Source of the DNA: Opitutia bacterium ISCC 52
GTDB lineage: Bacteria > Verrucomicrobiota > Verrucomicrobiia > Opitutales > UBA2995
DNA length: 64,000 nucleotides
Direction: 5' to 3'
Assembly: GCA_014529675.2 (NCBI GenBank)
Contig: CP076040.1
Coordinates: 4,491,501-4,555,500 of the forward strand
The notes under the pieces are model-generated. The model did not search any database and was not told the origin of the DNA. It was given only the letters and a program-made list of their open reading frames with translations. A program made the position numbers and the translations under genes. Positions 29,109 to 38,250 of the stretch are shown here, one piece after another (position 1 is the stretch's first letter; every line of letters starts with the position of its first letter).

Positions 29109-30266
29109 TTAAACTAAGTCCTCTACATCCAACCACTTGCGATCTTCCCAGCTCTGTAAACCGAGCTCAGCTAATTGCACACCCTTTGCTCCCTCAAGCA
29201 GAGTCCAGCGGAAAGGCTCATCTAGCACAATGTGTCTAAGGTATAGTTCCCACTGCACCTTGAATGCATTGTCGTAGATTTCCTGATCGGGCACCTTGGA
29301 CCAATCATCATAGAAGTCGATAGGTTGATCGATATCAGGATTCCAAATAGGTTTCGGTGTGTTGCTGTAGTGTTGGATGTAGCAGTCACGCAAGGTAACC
29401 AGAGCGGAACCCTTGGTGCCATCCACATGAAGTGTTAGAAGGTCATCCCTGCGCACCCGGGTAACCCAGGAAGAATTAAAGTTAACCATGATCTCACCAT
29501 CAGGACCATCGATTTCAAACATGGAGTAGGCTGCATCGTCTGCGGTGGCCTTATATCTTTCCCCATACTCATCAACCCGTTCTGGAATGTGGATAGCTCC
29601 GCGACTCATGACCGATTTTACAGGACCAAAAAGATTGTCCAAAACGTAACGCCAGTGGCAGAGCATATCGATCATCATACCTCCACCATCTTCCTTCCGG
29701 TAATTCCAGGAAGGTCGTTGAGCTGGAATAGTGTCACCTTCGTAAACCCAGTAGCCAAAATCTCCAGTCACGGCAAAGATGCGACCCAAAAAACCATTCT
29801 CCACGGCGCGTTGGAATTTAACCAGCCCAGGCAACCAAAGTTTGTCCTGAACGACACCACTCTTCACTCCTTTTTCGACACAGAAGTTGTGAAGCTCAAC
29901 GGCGGTCTTGGTATCTACCGCGGTTGGTTTTTCACAATACACATGTTTGCCAGCAGTTGCTGCAGCTTTAACCGCATCGGCACGCCGCAAGGTTGTTTGC
30001 GCGTCAAAGTAAACCGGGTAAGCCGGATCACTCATCACACTATCCAAGTCTGTAGTCCATTTCTCAATACCGGACAGCTCAGCCAGCTCCTTCAGTTTGA
30101 TTTCGTTACGACCGACCAAAATAGGGTCAGGCATAATTCTTTCGGTAGGGCTTACTTCAACTCCCCCTTGCTTAATGATTTCACAAATTGAACGTAGCAA
30201 GTGTTGATTCTTACCCATGCGTCCTGTGACGCCGTTCATGATAATGCCTACTGTGTGTGTCTTCAT
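29109..30266 (-). CDS. Gfo/Idh/MocA-family sugar dehydrogenase
   Basis: NAD(P)-dependent oxidoreductase acting on sugars or sugar acids. The N-terminal Rossmann domain begins VGIIMNGVTGRMG, and the conserved EKPTA motif (YCEKPTAVDTKTAVELH) carries the catalytic lysine. The C-terminal alpha/beta domain follows with WNYRKEDGGGMMIDMLCHW. 385 residues. Twelve bases separate its stop from the SDR start, so these two are co-transcribed. A dispersed repeat lies between its start and the upstream isomerase gene. Confidence 0.9.
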   Translation of the reverse strand: MKTHTVGIIMNGVTGRMGKNQHLLRSICEIIKQGGVEVSPTERIMPDPILVGRNEIKLKELAELSGIEKWTTDLDSVMSDPAYPVYFDAQTTLRRADAVKAAATAGKHVYCEKPTAVDTKTAVELHNFCVEKGVKSGVVQDKLWLPGLVKFQRAVENGFLGRIFAVTGDFGYWVYEGDTIPAQRPSWNYRKEDGGGMMIDMLCHWRYVLDNLFGPVKSVMSRGAIHIPERVDEYGERYKATADDAAYSMFEIDGPDGEIMVNFNSSWVTRVRRDDLLTLHVDGTKGSALVTLRDCYIQHYSNTPKPIWNPDIDQPIDFYDDWSKVPDQEIYDNAFKVQWELYLRHIVLDEPFRWTLLEGAKGVQLAELGLQSWEDRKWLDVEDLV

Positions 30267-30317
30267 AACTTTGATTCCTTTATTAAATGGTTAATGATTT
30301 ATTCTGAAATTAGAACG

Positions 30318-30443
30318 GAGTTGAGATGTCGATATTGACAACTGAAAGGGGAGGGCGCGCACTGCTGTGCGTAACCGACACGTGAAGGAGGAACATTCGG
30401 CATGTCAGCCCGAGGATGTGTGTGAATACGACTATCCAAGAGA
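30318..30443. repeat. Dispersed intergenic repeat, copy 2
   Basis: Aligns with 1553-1678 end to end. Its central hairpin is perfect: GCGCAC (30357-30362), loop TGCT, GTGCGT (30367-30372). It lies between the isomerase gene and the Gfo/Idh/MocA gene, inside what is otherwise one minus-strand transcription unit, so it would be transcribed as the reverse complement. Confidence 0.7.
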
Positions 30444-30506
30444 CTCAAATGAAATCTATCTTCTTCTATTTTCATCAAAATCCTAAATTCATTCATGCAC
30501 ATCCGG

Positions 30507-31331
30507 TTATGATTTCAGATATGCTTCTTTGATTAGTTCGAGGTATTGGTCCTGGTCCATGGCCCAGTATTTATTTGAAAATATTTCTACTTCTTCGTAT
30601 CCGGAAAATCCTGACGCATTGACCCAGGAACGGATCAGAGGAATATCGATGACGCCTTCGCCCATCAAACCGCGGTCATTCAACATATCCTCCGGCTGGT
30701 CCTTCCAGTCGCAGATGTGGAAGGCAAAGAGCCGTTCCTTTTCACCGGCAATTCTCGTCTGCTCTTCCAGCTGATCGTCCCACCATACATGAAACACATC
30801 GAGCGCGATTCCAAGGAAAGGGTGATCCAGCGCATCGCAGATTTCATTGGATTGAGCCATGGTGTTTACCGCACTACGGCTGTCCGCATACATCGGGTGG
30901 AGTGGCTCAATGCCAAGTTTCACACCCGCTGCTTCTGCGTATGGCAATACAGCAGCAATGCCATCGGTGATTTGTTGGCGGGAATCAAACAGCGATTGCC
31001 CAGGCGTCGCACCAACCACCAACACGATGAGTGGCGCTCCCAATTCGGCGGCTTCGTCGATGATCTGTTTATTCTCATCTATGGCCTTCTGGCGATCCGA
31101 GAGGTCCAGCGCTGGAAAGAATCCACCACGCACATAGGAAACTATATCCAGACCCTCGTCGCGGACCATTTGTCCTGCTGCAGCCAGCCCATCGGCATGT
31201 GCCCGAGCTGAATCTAACCAGATGGAGATTCCTTTTACCCCGGCAGCGGAGTACTTCTTAGCCGCAGTTTCCAAGCTCCAAGGCTTGGTCGTGATTGTGT
31301 GAACACAAAGATTGTCGAGGCTTACAGACAT
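30507..31331 (-). CDS. Sugar phosphate isomerase/epimerase-like TIM-barrel protein
   Basis: Xylose-isomerase-like TIM barrel (AP_endonuc_2 fold). Metal-ligand positions can be seen in GIEPLHPMY (Glu), ALDVFHVWWD (Asp and His), AFHICDWK (His) and YEEVEIFS (Glu). 274 residues, complete. It overlaps the GH88 gene by ten bases and is translated from the same message. With GH88 it probably acts on the released unsaturated uronate or a derivative; the exact reaction is not shown by the sequence. Confidence 0.88.
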   Translation of the reverse strand: MSVSLDNLCVHTITTKPWSLETAAKKYSAAGVKGISIWLDSARAHADGLAAAGQMVRDEGLDIVSYVRGGFFPALDLSDRQKAIDENKQIIDEAAELGAPLIVLVVGATPGQSLFDSRQQITDGIAAVLPYAEAAGVKLGIEPLHPMYADSRSAVNTMAQSNEICDALDHPFLGIALDVFHVWWDDQLEEQTRIAGEKERLFAFHICDWKDQPEDMLNDRGLMGEGVIDIPLIRSWVNASGFSGYEEVEIFSNKYWAMDQDQYLELIKEAYLKS

Positions 31332-32695
31332 CCGAAGAAAGTGTAATAGGTTTCGTCGTTGATGATCCGTTGCAGGTAGAGAGCTGCTTCACGAATGTGG
31401 TAATCGCCCCATTGGCTGGATTCGTTGCAGGCAACCTTCTGACCTTCCGGCACATTGTCCCACCCGTTTGGCTGGTGATAAATAGAGTGGAGGAGGAGAC
31501 CTTGGTGGTTTTCATCTTCACTGAGATAAGGGGCCGACAACATTGACTTCATTGAAGTCAGGCCAGCTTGCCAGTAACGTTTTCCGTCTTCGCTCTCGAG
31601 ACCCAGATAACGACCTAGACGCAACAAACCTTGGGCACCAATGGCAGCAGCTGTGCTATCGATCGGCTCCCAGTCATTGTAGGGGTTGGAGACTTCATTT
31701 CTCCAGTCTCCGAGACGGTGCAAGTTAGGTGCTCCGCCATCCCAGTAGGTGATGCCATCGGTAGCCGTGTTATCGATAAACCAATCGCAGGTCGCCTTGG
31801 CTCCTTTGAGACAGGTCGCTTTAAAGGCTTCTTTGCCTCCGAAATCGACAAACGCTGCATCGTCGAGTGTATCGATAAACTCCAGCTCTTCTGCAAAGCC
31901 CACCATCGCCCAGCTCAATCCACGCGTCCAGGTGGTGAATCCACTGAATCCCTGTTGGGCATTCGGGCAACGGAAACGACCGTCATTGGTATTGAAGACT
32001 GCTTCGTGAGCGGTGCGACCCCATTCGTCATAACTGTCACGACCTTCACCATAGAAAACATTATAGTTGGCGGTTGCGGAAATGTGCTGAACCGCACGCT
32101 CCAACAAACTGTTGGGAGCATCGTTCTCACCCATGAGGGTATGACCCAAGGCATGAGCGACCATGAGAATCCGACAACTGCGGATCGTATCCACAAATAA
32201 ACTGTGCGGTCCGTTAAAGGAGTAAATATATCCACCTCCTTCATGGGTAGTAGACCAACGAGCTGCTTGAACAGCACCACTCACTTTCAACGCCAATTCA
32301 CAAAAATCGATGTCCCCTTTGGTTCCCTCGATCTTACCCTCACGGATCAGGCGTAACCAGTTGCCGTAGCAGCTCAGATTGTTGAAGCCATGATCATGCA
32401 CCCCGACGTGACTCACGTGACTGGCCATACGACCAACGGTGTGCTTTTTGCCAATCTCTAGAAACGACTCATCTCCGGTCGCATCGTATTGGAGGAAAGA
32501 TGATCCATAGACAAATCCCTCCGTCCATTCGGTCCAACCCATCGCGGTATATTTTCCATCGCGGGTAAAAACAGGGGCGCCGGAATCGAAGTCATAGTTG
32601 TCTTCGATAGACTTAATCTTCTGACCAGATAGATCCCAGAACCGCGACAAGTCTGAGCTGAGATCAGCGGGTGAAAGGGTAGTATTGATTTTCAT
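31322..32695 (-). CDS. GH88-family unsaturated glucuronyl hydrolase
   Basis: Hydrolyses the delta-4,5-unsaturated uronic acid left at the non-reducing end by polysaccharide lyases. The (alpha/alpha)6-barrel family signatures are present: HDHGFNN with D101 and LFVDTIRS with D169 (the pair matching the catalytic and assisting Asp of known enzymes), TRGLSWAMVGFAEE and DSTAAAIGAQGLLRLG. 457 residues. No signal peptide is seen, so it is probably cytoplasmic. It is the first enzyme gene after the XRE/cupin regulator in a catabolic set. No lyase gene is in the window. Confidence 0.9.
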   Translation of the reverse strand: MKINTTLSPADLSSDLSRFWDLSGQKIKSIEDNYDFDSGAPVFTRDGKYTAMGWTEWTEGFVYGSSFLQYDATGDESFLEIGKKHTVGRMASHVSHVGVHDHGFNNLSCYGNWLRLIREGKIEGTKGDIDFCELALKVSGAVQAARWSTTHEGGGYIYSFNGPHSLFVDTIRSCRILMVAHALGHTLMGENDAPNSLLERAVQHISATANYNVFYGEGRDSYDEWGRTAHEAVFNTNDGRFRCPNAQQGFSGFTTWTRGLSWAMVGFAEELEFIDTLDDAAFVDFGGKEAFKATCLKGAKATCDWFIDNTATDGITYWDGGAPNLHRLGDWRNEVSNPYNDWEPIDSTAAAIGAQGLLRLGRYLGLESEDGKRYWQAGLTSMKSMLSAPYLSEDENHQGLLLHSIYHQPNGWDNVPEGQKVACNESSQWGDYHIREAALYLQRIINDETYYTFFGCL

Positions 32696-32770
32696 GTTAC
32701 AATAATTCGGTGAATTTTAAATGTTGAAGCGCCCGAGACTCTAACTTGGTTATTCGTGAAGCTCAGAAGT

Positions 32771-32848
32771 GATGAGTAGCAAGGCGAAGACTGAAATCGA
32801 GAGGGAGCGCACGTCTGGGCGTGACTGATAGATTTCCAAGGATTCAAC
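32771..32848. repeat. Dispersed intergenic repeat, copy 3 (diverged)
   Basis: Shares CTGAAA..G.GAGGG.GCGCAC..CTG.GCGT.AC.GA with copy 2, with the hairpin at 32807-32822 (GCGCAC/GGGCGT, one mismatch). The outer blocks are less similar. It lies between the regulator and GH88 genes, again in a co-directional minus-strand gap. Two short minus-strand ORFs across it share low-complexity peptides with those of the other copies, as expected from DNA homology and not from coding. Confidence 0.55.
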
Positions 32849-32979
32849 ATAGCTAATCGCGCTTGTGAGCGAGAAGATTGAACGAAACTCGAACACCAAA
32901 AAAGTTTCCCAACTTCTTGGAGCTTCATCGTACTTATCTGTATAAAATCCATTTCGTTCAATCTGGCGAATGATCAAGT

Positions 32980-33537
32980 TCAGAAGCGTTTGTCTTTCAG
33001 TATGTGAACAATCATGATCTGGCTATCGGCCAGTGCCTCATAGGCGTGTTCCTGAATGGCATCAAATTGAATGGATTCCCCGGAATTGAGCACATGCGCT
33101 TCCTGAGGAAGCGTGAGACGAATGGATCCCTTGAGCACCCAGCAAATTTCGTGGTCGTCGTGGTGCACTTCCGGCTTGGAGATCTTGGCACCTTCTTTGG
33201 CACTGGCGACTATACACTTCGCTTTGCCGTACTGGATGGATTGAAATTCAAATCCTTCGGATTCGTAAGACTGGGCCTGTTTCTTGTTAGAGATAGGCGC
33301 CTCGGCCAGGGTCAAAATATCGGTCGCACGCATCCCAAACACACGGCCAATCTTATAAAGCGTGCTCACCTCAGCCTGAGTCTGATTGCGCTCTAGCTTG
33401 GAGATCACTCCCAAGGAGACACCGCTCTTCTCGGACAAGTCATTCAATGTCATACCCGAGCGCTTCCGGATCTCCCGGAGAACACTGAAATCAAACATGG
33501 GCATGCTTAAAACGTCCGAACTCATGGAACTGAGCAA
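32980..33537 (-). CDS. XRE-family transcriptional regulator with C-terminal cupin sensor
   Basis: DNA-binding regulator of 185 residues. An HTH_3 domain (about residues 19-75; MTLNDLSEKSGVSLGVISKLERN) is joined to a small cupin domain (about 110-180; HHDDHEICWVLKGSIRLTLP, then GESIQFDA) that usually binds a small ligand. It lies upstream of GH88 and the uronate genes in the same direction, so local control of that set is likely. A 13-bp perfect inverted repeat begins seven bases upstream of its start. Alternative starts lie a few codons inside. Confidence 0.9.
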   Translation of the reverse strand: MLSSMSSDVLSMPMFDFSVLREIRKRSGMTLNDLSEKSGVSLGVISKLERNQTQAEVSTLYKIGRVFGMRATDILTLAEAPISNKKQAQSYESEGFEFQSIQYGKAKCIVASAKEGAKISKPEVHHDDHEICWVLKGSIRLTLPQEAHVLNSGESIQFDAIQEHAYEALADSQIMIVHILKDKRF

Positions 33538-33884
33538 AAGGACAATATTTTCTTTTGCAACTAAAAAAAGCTTTATTTTTATTATAAAAGAAAATATTTC
33601 CCGAGAGCCACTTTAAGGGAAAATGGGTTCTATCCGGCGCAGCTACAGGGATACAGACCATGAAACATTAGACTGCAATAAGGGTACATACGAGGCCAAC
33701 TTGACAGCCATTTTGGGCGATATAGACGTCAATAAGGCAACAAGATACCTCACGAAACATCAGGTTAGTATGAGACAGAATGGGCAATCAGGTACCCGAA
33801 AAATTGACTTTTCGGAAGCGATGTGACCAGAAATAATAACATCACTCGCAAAGGCCGCTCGCCGCTATTCGCTCAAAACCCGTT
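33538..33884. other. Divergent intergenic region between regulator and ADP-ribosylglycohydrolase genes
   Basis: A gap of 347 bases that must hold the promoters of both divergent genes. The A/T-rich part next to the regulator carries a large inverted repeat, described separately. A 67-codon plus-strand ORF (33623-33826) has no family features and is not called. Nothing else was recognised. Confidence 0.5.
33544..33598. promoter_or_regulatory. Perfect 13-bp inverted repeat, candidate operator of the XRE/cupin regulator
   Basis: AATATTTTCTTTT (33544-33556) and AAAAGAAAATATT (33586-33598) are exact reverse complements around a 29-base A/T-rich spacer, immediately upstream of the regulator start. 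Position and symmetry suit a dimer-binding autoregulatory site. The sequence is A/T-only apart from one C/G pair, so some chance of coincidence remains. Confidence 0.5.
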
Positions 33885-35420
33885 ATGAAATGTACAATGA
33901 ATAAAACCAGATACAATTTGAAAGAAGTCTTTGTCTTCGGCTTGGCGGTTATCTTCACCGGATTAATTCCCAAAGCCAGTGAAGGGCAACATTCGCTGAG
34001 CATCTCGCACGACCAACTGGCAGACCAGATGAAGGGCGGGCTGGTCGGACAACTATTCGGCAACCTCAATGGGCTCGTGCATGAGATGACCTACATTGAT
34101 GAGCCAGGTTCAGTTGAAACTTATACTCCGGATCTGTCAAATGGGGCATGGACCAACGACGATACCGACATCGAATGGATTTACGTTTACGCCATGCAGG
34201 AATCTGACCGCCTGTTCCTGAGCCCCGAACATATCATGAAGCTCTGGAAAGAGCATATCGTAGACCGCTCATTCTTTGCGACCGGCTATTCCAAGCGGCT
34301 CATGGAGATCGGAATCAAGCCGCCGCTTTCAGGAAATCGGGTACTGAATCCCTTTGCCGACTTTAACATCGCAGGTCATTTTCTGTCAGAGAGTTTTGGA
34401 ATGATCGCTCCCGGGCTTCCCGAAACCGCAGGCCGTATCGGATTACATTATACAACCGTGTGTATTGATGGTGAACCTGCTCAAATGACCCAATTCTTTA
34501 CTGCCATTTACGCCCTGGCGTTTTTTGAAACGAACCTCGATCGTTTGTTAGATGCGGGACTCGCATCGATCGACCCGAGCTCAAGCTTTTATGAGGTGAT
34601 TCAGACTACAAGGCAGATGGTGGCAGAAAACCCGACCGATTGGCGGCGGATGCGTCGCCTCCTGAAGGAACGCTACTCTAAACACAATGGGGAACTTCGC
34701 GATAGAAATGGCTACGAGCTAAACGGAGCCGCTACTGTGGCCGCCCTGCTCTACGGGAAAGGGGACTTCGCCGAATCCCTACGCTTGTCGTTCAATTTCG
34801 GGTGGGATGCCGACAACTCAGCCGCATCCGTCGGGACGATCCTGGGAACTATCAAAGGCTATCAGTGGATGGAAGATCAAGGTTGGAAGGTAAAGGACAT
34901 CTACTACAACATGACCCGACTCAATATGCCCCTGAACGAGACCCTTTCTAGCTTTGCCGATCGCCTGACACATCTCGCGGTGAAAACACTGGTAGAGGAA
35001 GGCAAGGCCGTTGTGCAAAGCGGTCCCGAAGGTACTAGCTACACCTTTAAGCAACAGTCACCGGTAAACATACTTCCCGTATACCCGATGGATCACCAAC
35101 GGGATTGGATGCGGATACCGTTGGATTTTGAAATAGACCGACTCTTGACGAGTCCCGGCAGCAAGGAAGATAAAGCCCGTGCAGTCTATTTTGCCTTGGC
35201 CGCAGGGACTGCCAAGGAGTTCCGGGAAAAGTATCCGGATGCCTGGAAGCAGGCGGTGCAAGATTTCCAACAGTTTCCTCGCTTGGGCTCTATTCTACTT
35301 GCGGCCGAAGGTCGTGGCATTGCCGCCGCTACCACGCTGCGAAAAAGTGCAAACGAGATGGGCATCGAGTTTGTGGCATTACCCCGTTTACAAGGGCCTC
35401 AAAGTTGGCGGCCACAATAA
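33885..35420 (+). CDS. Exported ADP-ribosylglycohydrolase-family protein
   Basis: The ADP-ribosylglycohydrolase (DraG/ARH-like) fold normally removes ADP-ribose from proteins using two magnesium ions. The metal motifs TNDDTD (residues 90-95) and GWDADNSAAS are intact. The N terminus has a basic, hydrophobic leader (about residues 14-33) consistent with export, and about 130 extra C-terminal residues follow the core, of unknown function. Members of this family lie in sugar-utilisation loci of PVC bacteria, where they may act on glycosidic substrates rather than protein. The start is 33885, or 33897. A sulfatase gene follows on the same strand after about 43 bases. Confidence 0.85.
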   Translation: MKCTMNKTRYNLKEVFVFGLAVIFTGLIPKASEGQHSLSISHDQLADQMKGGLVGQLFGNLNGLVHEMTYIDEPGSVETYTPDLSNGAWTNDDTDIEWIYVYAMQESDRLFLSPEHIMKLWKEHIVDRSFFATGYSKRLMEIGIKPPLSGNRVLNPFADFNIAGHFLSESFGMIAPGLPETAGRIGLHYTTVCIDGEPAQMTQFFTAIYALAFFETNLDRLLDAGLASIDPSSSFYEVIQTTRQMVAENPTDWRRMRRLLKERYSKHNGELRDRNGYELNGAATVAALLYGKGDFAESLRLSFNFGWDADNSAASVGTILGTIKGYQWMEDQGWKVKDIYYNMTRLNMPLNETLSSFADRLTHLAVKTLVEEGKAVVQSGPEGTSYTFKQQSPVNILPVYPMDHQRDWMRIPLDFEIDRLLTSPGSKEDKARAVYFALAAGTAKEFREKYPDAWKQAVQDFQQFPRLGSILLAAEGRGIAAATTLRKSANEMGIEFVALPRLQGPQSWRPQ

Positions 35421-35463
35421 GCGGCCACACTTTACCCGACATCAAAAAAACTCCACTATAACA

Positions 35464-36945
35464 GTGACGAAACCTTTCATAAAATACTTTGCGGCCGGTT
35501 CCATGGCACTACTCGGAACATCCATTTTCTGCCCGCAAATCGTGGTCGCTGAAGTAGACGCCCGGCCCAACATCCTTTTCATTATTTCAGACGATATCTC
35601 TTGGGCTCATGCAAGCGCCTATGGGGATAAGGTTGTCAAAACACCCGCGTTTGATCAGGTTGCCGAAGAGGGTGTGCTTTTTACAAATGCCTTCTGCTCA
35701 GTTCCGTCCTGCAGCCCTTCGCGTGCCTCGATCCTTACTGGCCAGGACTTCTGGCGACTGGGGGAAGCGGCCAATCTGCGGGGTACGCTCCACAAGGATA
35801 GGTTCAAGGTGTATCCGTTCATCCTGGAAGAGGTAGGGTACCAGGTAGGCAGTCACTCCAAAGTGTGGTCTCCGGGGAGCATAAGAGCGGGCGGCTGGTC
35901 ACACAATCCGGCCGGACCGGCGGCGGACCATTTCCAGAATTTTCTCAAATCGTTGCCGGAGGATAAACCGTTTTGTTTCTGGCAGGGTTCGCGTGATGCT
36001 CATCGACCCTTTGCAGCGGGATCAGGTAGCCAATCGGGCATGAAGGCGGAGGACGTGGAAGTCCCTCCTTTTTTCCCGGATATACCGATAGTCCGGGAGG
36101 ATATTCTGGATTATTATTTCGAAGTGCAACGCTTCGACCGATTGGTCGAGACCCACCTAAGACTGCTTGAGGAAACTGGCCGGGCTGAGAATACGATCGT
36201 CGTGGTGACCAGTGACAACGGACTGCCGTTTCCGCGTGGAAAGGCTGATATCTATGACTACGGCACGCGAATGCCGCTTGCGATCAGCTGGCCAAAAGGC
36301 GTGCCTGGAGGCCGAGTGGTTCATGACTTTGCGAACCTCATTGATCTGGCGCCCACCTTTCTTGAGGCCGCGGGCCTGAAGCCCCCTCCTGACATGACAG
36401 GCAAGAGCCTCCTCCCTTTGCTGACGTCGGGCAAACACGGCTGGGTTGATCCCGAGCGCGATGCCACCTACTACGGCCGCGAGGCGCATTCTGTCCATGC
36501 CCGTATCAGTGACAACAGGCGGACCTATCCTTCCCGGGCGATTCGGACCAAAGACTTTCTATACATTCGCAACTTCGCTCCGGATCGATGGCCGGTGGGA
36601 AGGCAATTCAAAGATGTCGATCCGAGCCCGACAAGAACCTACATGCTCGAGCACAGAGCCGAGATGCCACAACTTTACGATCTCGCATTTGGCAAACGGC
36701 CTGGCGAGGAACTCTATGATCTCATGAAGGACCCGGCCCAAATAGTGAACGTCGCTGGCCAGGCTGAATACAGGAATCACCAGCAAGCATTGTCCGCCCG
36801 ATTGGAGCGGTATTTAAAGCGAACGAACGATCCACGGATAGAAAGCGACGGTGATGTTTTTGATCACTATCCCATCTGGCGCGCCATTCCAAATTCTGAT
36901 CCCCGATCCTACGAGCGCTTAGACCGGGGGCCGGGTGGCGGCTGA
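35464..36945 (+). CDS. Secreted S1-family sulfatase
   Basis: Exported sulfatase of 493 residues. The reading frame is open back to 35179, inside the preceding gene, but the GTG at 35464 gives a good signal peptide (basic start, hydrophobic AAGSMALLGTSIF, end near VVA), so it is chosen; the ATG at 35503 is an alternative. The metal site is DDISWAH and the formylglycine motif CSPSR has Cys 83, followed by GQDFWRLGEAANLRGTL and VTSDNGLPFPRGK. The DFWRLGEAANL block recalls heparan N-sulfatase-like S1 members. Likely co-transcribed with the preceding gene. Confidence 0.9.
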   Translation: MTKPFIKYFAAGSMALLGTSIFCPQIVVAEVDARPNILFIISDDISWAHASAYGDKVVKTPAFDQVAEEGVLFTNAFCSVPSCSPSRASILTGQDFWRLGEAANLRGTLHKDRFKVYPFILEEVGYQVGSHSKVWSPGSIRAGGWSHNPAGPAADHFQNFLKSLPEDKPFCFWQGSRDAHRPFAAGSGSQSGMKAEDVEVPPFFPDIPIVREDILDYYFEVQRFDRLVETHLRLLEETGRAENTIVVVTSDNGLPFPRGKADIYDYGTRMPLAISWPKGVPGGRVVHDFANLIDLAPTFLEAAGLKPPPDMTGKSLLPLLTSGKHGWVDPERDATYYGREAHSVHARISDNRRTYPSRAIRTKDFLYIRNFAPDRWPVGRQFKDVDPSPTRTYMLEHRAEMPQLYDLAFGKRPGEELYDLMKDPAQIVNVAGQAEYRNHQQALSARLERYLKRTNDPRIESDGDVFDHYPIWRAIPNSDPRSYERLDRGPGGG

Positions 36946-37070
36946 AGGGGAGTTGGAAGGGGCCATTCAATGATGGACACATCCGCTTCATCCTCACTCG
37001 AAACCGAGTCTAGTTCCTGTGGCTCGGTCATGGTAGGGCTTTGAATAAGTGCCTTTGATTAACTCCTGGA

Positions 37071-38150
37071 TTACAACTCTTCCACCCAGATGTTGCGGAA
37101 CTGGATTCGGTTGCTGTGATCCTGAAGCATGATCGGCCCTGGCTCTTGGGGAGGCAGATTGGATCGGTTGGCTTCGTAGTGCTGCGTGGCATGGAAGAGT
37201 TCCTGGTCGTTGTGAATTAGGACACCGTTGTGGCGTACCGTGATGCGCGGGCGTTTGACCAATTTTCCATCTTTAAAGCGGGCAGCTTTGTATTCCACAT
37301 CGTAAGTTTGCCACTGCAAGGGTGGGCGAGCGGCATTCACTTTGGGGGCCACCAGGCGATAGAGACCACCACACTCATTCCAGTATCCGCCGAGTCCATA
37401 GCTGTTCAGGATCTGAACTTCGAAGGCGATCGCGACATCACTACCCTGGAAAAAGAGCCCGCTGTTACCACGGCCCTGGCCTGTAAGCCCTGGTTCCACA
37501 GGATAACGAAACTCCATGTGGTAGCGTACGTCCTTAAAGGTATCTTTGGTGATAATGGGACCACCGACTGGGGGCATGGCACCCCTGTGGTATTTGCTTG
37601 GGTTTATTTCCATGTAGCCCTCTTCCGTGAGCGTCCAGGTAAGTGGGCGGCCATCGGTGTGGACCCAGGCGTCGAAGTTGGAACCATCAAAGAGAACCTT
37701 GGCTCCCTGGGGCGCTTTCTTGCCCAGGGTAGGGGACTTGAGCTCAACCCGTTTCAGTTTAAATTTAGCAACTTTGCCATAAACGTCGCCATAGCCAGTG
37801 AGTCCATTTTCATCTACTTTGAGGGACCAGCCATTCTGACCGTAATTAATGGATCCTTCGTAAAGAGAGGCACCTTTAGCCAGATGATAAGGATCTGCAC
37901 GGCGATCGAGGTTCTGCACGAACTTCACATCGTAAACACCTACATCCACATTGATGACCTGAGCGGAGAGGGTGGGATTGATGTCCTGGTAGGACTTTTC
38001 GGGAGCGTCGTACCATTCACCGACATAATTGCCCATAAGCTTGAGATCGGCTTCGGCGATGTCGGTCCAATCAGGATTGGCGGTGATAGTATTTAACGAG
38101 GCCAGCAAGAGCCATAGTCCAATTAGAGAAGGAATCGATTTTCTGATCAT
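37071..38150 (-). CDS. Exported DUF1080 (3-keto-disaccharide hydrolase-like) protein
   Basis: 359 residues. A signal peptide (about residues 1-24, LIGLWLLLASLNTITA) is followed by an N-terminal beta-rich part and a C-terminal DUF1080 concanavalin-like sandwich (from about residue 150, GAKVLFDGSNFDAWVH, to the end, with GRGNSGLFFQG and IMLQDHSNRIQFRNIWVEEL). Some DUF1080 proteins hydrolyse 3-keto-glycosides, a step that pairs with Gfo/Idh/MocA oxidation. It converges with the last sulfatase gene and may belong to the same carbohydrate-use region. Confidence 0.88.
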   Translation of the reverse strand: MIRKSIPSLIGLWLLLASLNTITANPDWTDIAEADLKLMGNYVGEWYDAPEKSYQDINPTLSAQVINVDVGVYDVKFVQNLDRRADPYHLAKGASLYEGSINYGQNGWSLKVDENGLTGYGDVYGKVAKFKLKRVELKSPTLGKKAPQGAKVLFDGSNFDAWVHTDGRPLTWTLTEEGYMEINPSKYHRGAMPPVGGPIITKDTFKDVRYHMEFRYPVEPGLTGQGRGNSGLFFQGSDVAIAFEVQILNSYGLGGYWNECGGLYRLVAPKVNAARPPLQWQTYDVEYKAARFKDGKLVKRPRITVRHNGVLIHNDQELFHATQHYEANRSNLPPQEPGPIMLQDHSNRIQFRNIWVEEL

Positions 38151-38250
38151 AACATGGATATTTTCGAATAGAAGCGAAGCTAGCGCTGAGCTCCATCAAA
38201 ACCAAGCCCTTTTGAGAGGTTTTTAAAAAGGATCAGGGCCTAGCGCTTTC

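Noticed and set aside
29589-30191. 200-codon plus-strand ORF antisense to the Gfo/Idh/MocA gene
   Set aside because: Composition and lack of motifs fit a shadow frame.
33623-33826. 67-codon plus-strand ORF in the divergent promoter gap
   Set aside because: No family motif, no ribosome site, and the region is needed for promoters of the two flanking genes.
37230-38096. 288-codon plus-strand ORF antisense to the DUF1080 gene
   Set aside because: No recognisable domain; the opposite strand has a signal peptide and a clear DUF1080 domain.
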